Source: Ignavibacteria bacterium (GTDB lineage Bacteria; Bacteroidota; Ignavibacteria; Tepidaquicellales; Tepidaquicellaceae). From it: 5,144 bases of DNA. The stretch covers positions 1 to 5,144 of the forward strand of contig JAGPCH010000151.1 in the NCBI GenBank assembly GCA_018058125.1, read 5' to 3'. A program made the position numbers and the translations under genes. Under the pieces are notes generated by a model. The model had not been told where the DNA came from and did no database searches. It saw only the letters and a list, made by a program, of their open reading frames with translations. Shown in pieces: positions 1 through 5,144 of the stretch; position 1 is the stretch's first letter, and the number at the start of each line of letters is the position of its first letter.

Positions 1-1064
1 CGTTTTCCGTTGATATCATATTCAGTACAGATCGATAATTTTTTCATACCCGATAGACTGTCAAGTTTTGTCATTGCGATCTCATCGACTCCCTGAACCA
101 TTGCGCCGTATCTAGTCGCAACTGCATCAAAATGTCCAATACGTCTCGGTCTGCCTGTTGATGCTCCGTATTCGAATGCGATCTCTCTAAGTTTACCTGC
201 TTCTTCATCCGGCATTTCCGTTACAAACGGTCCGGCTCCTACACAACTCGAAAACGATTTCATAACACCAATTACTTTATCTATTCTTTTATTGAATAAT
301 CCACCACCGACCGGCGCAAATGAAGCAAGTGTGCATGAAGAGGTTGAGTATGGATAAATTCCATAATAGATATCTCTCAGCGAACCTAGCTGAGCTTCGA
401 AAAGGACTTTCTTTCCTTTGGCTGCTGCATCCTCAAGTAAATATGTAGTATCACAAATATACTTCTTAATTTTATCTCCGAATTTTTCCAGCCATTGAAT
501 TGTATCTTCCGCACTTATAGTCTCTTCGCTTTTGTAAATATTTTTAAACAGTAAATTTTTCCATTCAATATGCTCGGTGATCTTTTTCTTTAACTGCTCC
601 GGATATAACAATTCGCCCAGCTGAATGCTCTTCTTCATATATCTCTCGCCGTAGGCATAAGCAATCCCGCGCTTTGTCGAACCGAAGGCAGCGCCGCCGA
701 GACGGGTTTCTTCAAGAACATCTTCTAGTCTGTGGAAAGGGAAAGTGATCGTAGCTCTGTCAGAAACTCTTATGTTGTCAACACTGATACCAGCTTTTTC
801 CAATTCTTCAAGTTCTTCCGAAAGCGCTTCAATATCAATTACCATTCCCGGTCCGAGAATATTGATAACATTTTTATTAAATATTCCCGAAGGGATAAGA
901 TGAAGTTTGTAAGTACCAAACTCATTTACAACCGTATGACCTGCATTGTTACCGCCCTGAAATCTTGCAACTATGTCTACATCTTTGGCGAGATAGTCGA
1001 CCATTCTTCCTTTACCTTCGTCTCCCCACTGAAGACCAACTAACACGGTAATATTGTTATCCAT
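1..1064 (-). CDS. purA: Adenylosuccinate synthase, 3' end cut by window edge
   Basis: The enzyme joins IMP and aspartate using GTP to give adenylosuccinate, the first committed step from IMP to AMP, in the cytoplasm. I translated 354 codons without a stop; family members are about 420-435 residues, so roughly 70-80 are missing past the left edge. Visible motifs are the GTP-binding/catalytic loop QWGDEGKGR (12-20), GGNNAGHT (37-44), LHLIPSGIF (54-62), GSTKRGIA (128-135), FEAQLGSLRDI (222-232), VGAGPFVTEM (275-284), STGRPRRIGHFD (302-313) and TKLDSLSG (332-339). D15 and H43 align with E. coli catalytic Asp13 and His41. The ATG at 1064 gives the MDNN start expected for the family; no Shine-Dalgarno is visible in the AT-rich leader. 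Several positions differ from the E. coli type: KK at 144-145 for the RR that includes Arg143, and SSC at 272-274 for STR. I recall this FGSTK/FEAQLG/SSCVG form as a known PurA subfamily. It starts just beyond a terminator with no obvious promoter. Confidence 0.97.
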   Translation of the reverse strand, partial: MDNNITVLVGLQWGDEGKGRMVDYLAKDVDIVARFQGGNNAGHTVVNEFGTYKLHLIPSGIFNKNVINILGPGMVIDIEALSEELEELEKAGISVDNIRVSDRATITFPFHRLEDVLEETRLGGAAFGSTKRGIAYAYGERYMKKSIQLGELLYPEQLKKKITEHIEWKNLLFKNIYKSEETISAEDTIQWLEKFGDKIKKYICDTTYLLEDAAAKGKKVLFEAQLGSLRDIYYGIYPYSTSSCTLASFAPVGGGLFNKRIDKVIGVMKSFSSCVGAGPFVTEMPDEEAGKLREIAFEYGASTGRPRRIGHFDAVATRYGAMVQGVDEIAMTKLDSLSGMKKLSICTEYDINGK

Positions 1065-1098
1065 ATTTTTATTGTTTAAATTTTATTGACCTGACATA

Positions 1099-1139
1099 AA
1101 AAAATCTTCAAACAGGATAAACTGATTTGAAGATTTTTT
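1099..1139 (-). terminator. Hairpin terminator after the STAS gene, probably bidirectional
   Basis: The arms at 1099-1112 and 1126-1139 are perfect 14-bp inverted repeats. Inside them CAG (1113-1115) can pair with CTG (1122-1124), leaving one bulged A and a 6-base loop. The outer part of the stem is a run of A on the left and T on the right, so a U-tract is produced in either direction; on the minus strand it is seven T (1104 down to 1098). It lies 29 bp past the STAS stop codon and 34 bp before the purA start, so it most likely ends the secD-secF-STAS transcript. No plus-strand gene needs it. It could also act as an attenuator in the purA leader. Confidence 0.85.
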
Positions 1140-1167
1140 ATATTAAAAATGAACTTTTATAAATCTT

Positions 1168-1488
1168 TTATTGCAATCCGAATACACTATCTAGTTTTGT
1201 CAGTTTGAAAATCCCCAGTATCTTTTCATTCATATTCCTGATCTCAAGTTTACCGCCATTATCTTTTATTTTTTTAAAACTGCTGATCAAAATTCCGAGA
1301 CCTGAACTATTAATGCTTTCAAGTCCTGTCATATCAAATACAAATGTACTTATACCGTCAGTCATTTCTTTATCAACAAGATCTTTTACAGTGTCATGCT
1401 GATCATGACCTAGCAGATTATTATTTATTCCAATAATTGCTGAACGCTCAACACCTTCGCCGGTATGTTTTATGCTGATATCAGGCAT
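1168..1488 (-). CDS. STAS-domain protein, anti-sigma factor antagonist-like (SpoIIAA/RsbV type)
   Basis: This is a 106-residue single-domain cytoplasmic protein. The core is FVFDMTGLESINSSGLG (49-65), followed by the helix ILISSFKKIKDNGGKLEIRN (66-85) and the C-terminal ILGIFKLTKLDSVFG stretch (90-104). This is the strand-helix layout of STAS antagonists. In SpoIIAA/RsbV the second Ser of the DSSG motif is phosphorylated by an anti-sigma-factor kinase, and the unphosphorylated form binds that kinase and frees the sigma factor. The matching residue here is Ser62 (codon 1305-1303). The preceding Asp is Asn60, a change I have seen in other STAS proteins, so the phosphosite looks intact. The start codon lies inside the secF end (8-bp overlap, 1481-1488), which suggests translational coupling; no Shine-Dalgarno is seen. 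No sigma factor, anti-sigma kinase or PP2C phosphatase lies in the window, so the partner is unknown. It may regulate something unrelated to sigma factors. Confidence 0.9.
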   Translation of the reverse strand: MPDISIKHTGEGVERSAIIGINNNLLGHDQHDTVKDLVDKEMTDGISTFVFDMTGLESINSSGLGILISSFKKIKDNGGKLEIRNMNEKILGIFKLTKLDSVFGLQ

Positions 1489-2464
1489 TTACTTTTTTAA
1501 CTTTAGATGAATTGATTTTTGCTCTTGGATTAACACTTTTTGTGCTGCCTAATGTTTGACCTGATCTTAATTTCCAATCTACAACTAATGCACTCGCTAT
1601 GAATATTGATGAATAAGTACCGGTTATAACACCTATTGCAAATGTAAATGCAAAACTTCTGTTAACCTCACCACCAAATAAAAACAATACAAATACTGTC
1701 AGAAATACAGTACCACTTGTAATAATAGTTCTGCTCAAAGTTGCATTTATACTTTTATTCATCACTTCAATAATGTTTTCATTCTTGTAGATCTTCATAT
1801 TCTCTCTTATCCTGTCGAATACAATAACCGTATCATTTGATGAAAATCCAACAAGAGTCAGAAAAGCAGCAAGCATAGACTGATTAAATTCTAGTCTGAG
1901 TCCCGGGAAAATAAAATTGGCAATTGAAATAAAAGAAATTGTAATCAATACATCGTGAAATAGCGCTATTACAGCGCCCATTGCAAACATAAACTGAAAT
2001 CTGAAAGACATATAGATAAGAATAGCGATCAGTGAAAATAAAATTGCAAACAAAGCATTTCTTCTCAACTCAGCTCCGATCTTTGGACCAACTTTATCTG
2101 ATCTAAGCACTTCAAAAGAATTACCGGGTATGTTCTTTTTGATACCTTCCTGAATCTTATCTGAAACAAGAGTACCTTCTTCCTGCATTGGTGTCCGTAG
2201 CAACACATCTTTTTCGGTTCCCATTGTTTTGATCTCCATTCCTGAAAATCCTTCTTCATCCATTGCAGTTCTAAGATCTCCAATATTAACATCATTTTCA
2301 AACTGCAACTGTAGTTCGGTACCACCGCTGAAATCAATTCCAAGCGGGATACTCTTTGTAGTAAATAATATTATGAATCCAAGAATTATGATTATAGCGG
2401 ATACTGTATAGAACTTTTTTCTTTTCCCAAGAAAATCATAATTTGTATTTTCGAAAAGTCTCAT
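1481..2464 (-). CDS. secF: Protein translocase subunit SecF
   Basis: SecF pairs with SecD in an RND-like membrane complex that helps SecYEG release and pull translocated proteins on the outer face of the membrane, powered by the ion gradient. The 327 residues follow the family plan. There is a first membrane segment at about 18-36, then LGIDFSGGTELQLQF (41-55) opening the external P4 domain. Five further membrane segments lie at about 136-155, 158-182, 192-216, 247-264 and 272-294. The signature GFSSNDTVIVFDRIREN (206-222) carries Asp211, equivalent to the E. coli SecF Asp213 / Thermus Asp637 ion-pathway residue. LSRTIITSG (243-251) carries a conserved Arg (245). The usual motif reads GYS.NDT; the GFSSNDT here is a mild variant. 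The tail (297-327) is basic and probably cytoplasmic. The gene starts 40 bp after secD at an ATG with only a weak purine stretch before it, and overlaps the STAS gene. Both spacings fit an operon. Confidence 0.98.
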   Translation of the reverse strand: MRLFENTNYDFLGKRKKFYTVSAIIIILGFIILFTTKSIPLGIDFSGGTELQLQFENDVNIGDLRTAMDEEGFSGMEIKTMGTEKDVLLRTPMQEEGTLVSDKIQEGIKKNIPGNSFEVLRSDKVGPKIGAELRRNALFAILFSLIAILIYMSFRFQFMFAMGAVIALFHDVLITISFISIANFIFPGLRLEFNQSMLAAFLTLVGFSSNDTVIVFDRIRENMKIYKNENIIEVMNKSINATLSRTIITSGTVFLTVFVLFLFGGEVNRSFAFTFAIGVITGTYSSIFIASALVVDWKLRSGQTLGSTKSVNPRAKINSSKVKKVNA

Positions 2465-2504
2465 TCTTTATATATAAAATTTTTATTTCTTTTATGAATT
2501 AAAA

Positions 2505-4580
2505 TTAACCGAAACTAACTTTCTTGCCTTTTTCGATCATTATGTCAAAAATATAATGTGTGATCACGATAGCTGTAAACAGGTTAGCGATCAATCCGAA
2601 GATCAGTGTTAATGCAAAACCCTGAATCGGTCCGCTTCCAAACTGATACAAAATCACACCCGTTATCAAACTCGTTAAGTGAGAATCAATAATAGCCGAG
2701 AAAGCCCGTTTATATCCGAGATCAACTGCAGTTCTCATCGGTTTACCAGTGCTTAATTCTTCCCGGATCCTTTCAAATATCAGTACGTTTGTATCAACTG
2801 ACATACCTATTGACAATACAAGACCTGCTATACCGGGCAATGTAAGTGTAGCTTTAAGAGATGCCATGATTCCTAAAATCAACAGGAAGTTAATAAGCAA
2901 AGCGACATCTGCGATTGATCCGCCGAATTTATAATAAAATATCATAAATAGTGCTACCAGTAATAAAGCAGCTAAGGAAGAATAAATACCGGAACGAATG
3001 GAATCTTCTCCGAGAGATGGTCCTATAGAACGTTCTTCAATGATCTTTACCGGCGCAGGTAATGCTCCCGCTTTTAAAACTATCTCAAGTAGTTTAGCTT
3101 CCTGTACATCTGCCATTCCTTCGATCTGAGAATTTCCGCCTGTGATCTTGTTTCTTACATTTGGTGCTGAATAAACTACATTATCAAGAACAATTGCAAT
3201 TCTCTTATTAATGTTTGCTCCTGTAATTCTCGCCCAGTCGGATGCTCCTTCGGAATTCATTTCCATGGAAACCATTGGAGTATTACTTGTGGGATCAATA
3301 TTTGATCTGGCATCAGTAATAACTTTCCCTGTTAGCTCAGCTTCTTTTTTTACTGCATACAAGACATGGATCTTTTCGCCGCTGGCGTCAAATGTCCTGT
3401 TTGACCATGCAAACTGAATATCAGAAGGTAATATAGCCTTTACAGCATCACTCTTTAATAATCTGTCAATTTTTTCTTTATCACTGTCTTTAACATACCC
3501 ATCTGCTGTACCGCTTTCCTGATTTAGAGAAACCAATGTAAAGAAAGGATACTTTGCCTTGAATTCCTCTTCAGATAATTGAGTACTGTCAGGTGCTGTT
3601 TCTTCAGTAATAGAATCTGAATCAGCTATATTGGAATCAGTGGATTCTGAAACACTTGTGTCAGTTTTGTCAGATTTTTTGGTTGTATCTTTGCTTTTAT
3701 TTTTATCCTTAAGAGAATCTTTCGCCTCTGTAATGCTTGTCTTATCTTTTATTTTATCTTTTAAGGAATCTTTAATACTGGCTGCTTCATTCTTTAAAGA
3801 ATCTTTCACAGTTTCAGTTAAAGATTTGTCTTCAGGTGCCTTCTCATTATCTGATTTTAGCGAATCTGATTCTGAAGAAACTGTAGTATCACCTACCATT
3901 ACCTTATTGATATCTTCAAAAACTTTAACTACTGAAGCAGGATCGTAAATGAGTTTGAATTCCAGTAAAGCCGTTCCCTCAAGAAGTTTTCTAACTTCTT
4001 CAGGATTACTTACACCCGGAAGCTCAACAATTATACGGCTGTTACCGATCTTCTGGATCTGAGGCTCAGCTACACCGTACTGGTCAACTCTGTTTCTGAC
4101 GATCTCAACCGCTCTGTCAAGTGAGTTATCAATTTCAGCAGAAAGTTTCGCCTCTATCTCAGCATCACTGTCTCTCAGTTCTCCATAGTAGGATTTAAGA
4201 CTTTGACCATTTTCGGCAAGCTTAATCTTAAAAACCTCAAGGATCTGCTCTTCATTGTTTTTTGTAGATTCTTTTACCTGCTCAAGGATGACTGTAAGCT
4301 GATCATCTTTTTTCTTAGCCATGTCCTCGAGTAGTTTTACAACGTCTACATCCATTACGACATACATACCGCCTTTAAGGTCAAGACCTAATTTCAGTCT
4401 TTTTTCCCTGGCTTTTGTTATGTCCAGATTGTTCTTATCCAGAAAATCAATACTGTCCTGCCCCGAGAGTTTACTCAACTCTTTGTTGAATTGGTAATCC
4501 TGATAAGTCGGGTAAAGGAAGTATAAGGAGAGAATTATAAGTACAAAAGTAATTATAATTCTAGAAAGATTTTTCTTCAA
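2505..4580 (-). CDS. secD: Protein translocase subunit SecD with a long low-complexity insertion
   Basis: SecD is the larger partner of SecF in the membrane complex that drives late protein export. Domains in order: first membrane segment (about 8-24); LGLDLKGGMYVV (64-75); external P1 domain with DRAVEIVRNRVDQYGV (155-170) and IIVELPGV (183-190); an insertion at about 228-335; the rest of P1 including GKVITDAR (418-425); ERSIGPSLGEDSIRSG (516-531); and five membrane segments at about 531-549, 556-575, 580-602, 624-645 and 652-676. SIGMSVDTNVLIFERIREE (590-608) holds Asp596, matching the essential ion-pathway Asp (E. coli Asp519, Thermus Asp340). At 691 residues it is longer than E. coli SecD (615), largely because of the insertion. 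The start is a TTG: the codon before it is ATA, then comes an in-frame TAA (4586-4584), and the next Met is residue 72, too late to keep the membrane anchor. A GGAG motif 7 bases upstream supports the TTG. It is first in the secD-secF-STAS unit. Confidence 0.97.
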   Translation of the reverse strand: MKKNLSRIIITFVLIILSLYFLYPTYQDYQFNKELSKLSGQDSIDFLDKNNLDITKAREKRLKLGLDLKGGMYVVMDVDVVKLLEDMAKKKDDQLTVILEQVKESTKNNEEQILEVFKIKLAENGQSLKSYYGELRDSDAEIEAKLSAEIDNSLDRAVEIVRNRVDQYGVAEPQIQKIGNSRIIVELPGVSNPEEVRKLLEGTALLEFKLIYDPASVVKVFEDINKVMVGDTTVSSESDSLKSDNEKAPEDKSLTETVKDSLKNEAASIKDSLKDKIKDKTSITEAKDSLKDKNKSKDTTKKSDKTDTSVSESTDSNIADSDSITEETAPDSTQLSEEEFKAKYPFFTLVSLNQESGTADGYVKDSDKEKIDRLLKSDAVKAILPSDIQFAWSNRTFDASGEKIHVLYAVKKEAELTGKVITDARSNIDPTSNTPMVSMEMNSEGASDWARITGANINKRIAIVLDNVVYSAPNVRNKITGGNSQIEGMADVQEAKLLEIVLKAGALPAPVKIIEERSIGPSLGEDSIRSGIYSSLAALLLVALFMIFYYKFGGSIADVALLINFLLILGIMASLKATLTLPGIAGLVLSIGMSVDTNVLIFERIREELSTGKPMRTAVDLGYKRAFSAIIDSHLTSLITGVILYQFGSGPIQGFALTLIFGLIANLFTAIVITHYIFDIMIEKGKKVSFG
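3576..3899 (-). other. Lys/Ser/Asp/Thr/Glu-rich insertion in the SecD P1 domain
   Basis: Codons 228-335 of secD encode a strongly charged, low-complexity stretch. It has no Phe, Tyr, Trp, Cys, His or Arg and a single Gly (230); all positive charge comes from Lys. It sits between the strand GTALLEFKLIYDP (202-214) and the motif-bearing sequence that resumes at about 339 (EFKAKYPFFTLVSL), so it interrupts the external P1 domain and would be exposed outside the cytoplasmic membrane. The first part (about 251-296) could form an amphipathic helix; the remainder (297-335), rich in S, T and D, looks disordered. The reading frame is intact through it. The limits are approximate. Confidence 0.8.
3693..3809 (-). 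repeat. Three 11-residue KDSLK repeats within SecD
   Basis: Codons 258-268, 269-279 and 286-296 encode VKDSLKNEAAS, IKDSLKDKIKD and AKDSLKDKNKS. The first two are directly adjacent; the third follows after six residues. The shared KDSLK core is written with different synonymous codons (Ser TCT or TCC, Leu TTA or CTT, Lys AAA or AAG), so the repeat is preserved at protein level rather than as a fresh DNA duplication. A related SDSLK occurs at 238-242. Confidence 0.75.
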
Positions 4581-4587
4581 TATTTAA

Positions 4588-4591
4588 CTCC
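4588..4591 (-). promoter_or_regulatory. Shine-Dalgarno site (GGAG) for secD
   Basis: On the minus strand GGAG lies 7 bases before the TTG at 4580. It is the only clear Shine-Dalgarno motif in front of any gene in this window and decides the non-ATG start of secD, since an in-frame stop sits only two codons upstream of the TTG. Confidence 0.8.
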
Positions 4592-4633
4592 GTAAATTAT
4601 AAATTATTGTCTAAAAAGGTTAAAAAATACAGT

Positions 4634-4681
4634 CTTCAATATACTTCTATTGCTTAGAAATGTCAATGTATAATATTGAAG
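4634..4681. repeat. 9-bp inverted repeat bracketing the secD promoter
   Basis: CTTCAATAT at 4634-4642 is matched perfectly by ATATTGAAG at 4673-4681. The right arm lies 6 bp upstream of the -35 box. The left arm covers most of the -10 box and the bases just after it. The centres are 39 bp apart. This could be a pair of regulator half-sites, or chance in AT-rich DNA. The 30-base gap makes it a poor terminator. Confidence 0.45.
4638..4666 (-). promoter_or_regulatory. Sigma-70-type promoter for the secD-secF-STAS operon
   Basis: On the minus strand a perfect -35 box TTGACA (4666-4661) is followed by a 17-base spacer and a -10 box TATATT (4643-4638; 5 of 6 match to TATAAT). The predicted transcript start is about 4630-4633, giving a leader of roughly 50 bases before the secD TTG. 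It points at secD and lies in the intergenic gap after the SDR gene. There is no extended -10 TGn. Confidence 0.8.
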
Positions 4682-4753
4682 TATTGGGAGAAACAAGGTG
4701 TAAAAAGATATTTTGAACCTACTATGATCCCGGAAATTAAATTCTTATTTAAT

Positions 4754-5144
4754 TCAGATATCACCTTTAATAGGTCTCACAGTAATATCTTCAATCAGAA
4801 CTTTTCTCGGTTGTTCGGCGACTGATACGACAATTTTCGCAATATCAGTTGCAGACATCATTCGCTGTTTGAATTTCTGTCGGGATTTACTGTCCCACAT
4901 TGGAGTTTCCACGGCTCCGGGGAGAATATTACTAACCTTTATATTCACATGTCTTACTTCTTCCCGTAATGAATTTGAAAGTGCGAGCAGTCCGGCTTTT
5001 GAAGCTGCATATGCTGTGCTGTTCTCGAATGCGGTATTTGCAGCAACGGATAAAATGTTTATAATATGACCTTTCTTATTCTTAATCATCTGAGGCAATA
5101 CCGATTTGATACACAAAAATGCTCCTCTGAGATTTGTATCGAGC
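4754..5144 (-). CDS. Short-chain dehydrogenase/reductase (SDR family), 5' end cut by window edge
   Basis: This is the C-terminal part (129 complete codons) of a classical NAD(P)-dependent oxidoreductase; such proteins are about 230-260 residues, so the Rossmann TGxxxGIG and NAG motifs lie beyond the right edge. The visible sequence opens with LDTNLRGAFLCIKSVLPQMI, typical of the helix carrying the structural Asn. It continues with GHIINILSVAA (catalytic Ser codon 5050-5048), then the active-site YAASK (Tyr 5011-5009, Lys 4999-4997), and NILPGAVETPMW, the PG motif after the active site. It ends with a short strand IEDITVRPIKGDI. The frame is open to the window edge; the TTG at 5116 is internal, because the SDR motif continues upstream of it. 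The substrate cannot be told from this part. It runs in the same direction as secD but is separated by 173 bp and a promoter, so it is probably a separate transcript. No convincing terminator follows it. Confidence 0.93.
   Translation of the reverse strand, partial: LDTNLRGAFLCIKSVLPQMIKNKKGHIINILSVAANTAFENSTAYAASKAGLLALSNSLREEVRHVNIKVSNILPGAVETPMWDSKSRQKFKQRMMSATDIAKIVVSVAEQPRKVLIEDITVRPIKGDI

Noticed and set aside
732..1043. 103-codon open frame on the plus strand
   Set aside because: It is antisense to the start of purA, whose protein is clearly recognisable; the plus-strand product shows no family features.
1083..1097. Four-codon open frame (MSGQ) in the purA leader
   Set aside because: It is too short, has no ribosome site, and holds no biased codon run to suggest a leader peptide.
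2065..2343. 92-codon minus-strand open frame inside secF
   Set aside because: It is a shifted frame of secF; the SecF frame carries the conserved motifs without interruption.
3631..3948. 105-codon open frame on the plus strand with hydrophobic Ser/Leu-rich product
   Set aside because: It is the mirror of the Lys/Ser/Asp-rich SecD insertion; the biased codons of that region remove stops from the opposite strand.
4735..4754. AATTAAAT / ATTTAATT hairpin with a 4-base loop at the SDR stop codon
   Set aside because: The stem has only A-T pairs, reaches into the stop codon and has no following U-tract on the minus strand, so it is not a convincing terminator.
5114..5116. TTG as the start codon of the SDR gene
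   Set aside because: The frame stays open to the window edge and the upstream codons read LDTNLRGAF, a conserved SDR segment, so this is internal.

Overview
The window is an ordinary chromosomal stretch of a low-GC bacterium, with all recognisable genes on the minus strand. Reading in the direction of transcription (high to low coordinates) it holds: the 3' part of a short-chain dehydrogenase/reductase (SDR) gene running off the right edge; a 173-bp gap with a well-formed sigma-70-type promoter and a Shine-Dalgarno site; secD; secF; a small STAS-domain (anti-sigma-factor-antagonist-like) gene that overlaps secF by 8 bp; a strong hairpin terminator; and purA (adenylosuccinate synthase), whose 3' end runs off the left edge.

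secD, secF and the STAS gene look like one transcription unit. It would start near 4630, be translated first from a TTG codon at 4580 placed by a GGAG motif, and end at a perfect 14-bp stem at 1099-1139. SecD and SecF form the membrane complex that uses the proton (or sodium) gradient to pull preproteins out of SecYEG on the outer face of the membrane. The STAS protein belongs to a family that works by partner switching with anti-sigma factors or kinases. Its overlap with secF suggests translational coupling, but nothing in the window shows a mechanistic link to secretion. purA starts only 34 bp past the terminator, and no clear promoter of its own is visible.

Taxonomy is inference only. Separate secD and secF genes argue against typical Bacteroidota, where they are commonly fused. 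AT-rich leaders mostly without Shine-Dalgarno sites, a long SecD and a PurA of the variant FGSTK / FEAQLG / SSCVGAGPF type would suit an FCB-group bacterium such as Ignavibacteria or Chlorobi relatives. A 16S gene or a protein search would be needed to settle this.

The most unusual features are a lysine/serine/aspartate-rich insertion of about 108 residues in SecD containing 11-residue repeats, the secF-STAS overlap, and a 9-bp inverted repeat bracketing the secD promoter. I found no CRISPR array, mobile element, tRNA, rRNA or clearly undescribed multi-gene system.
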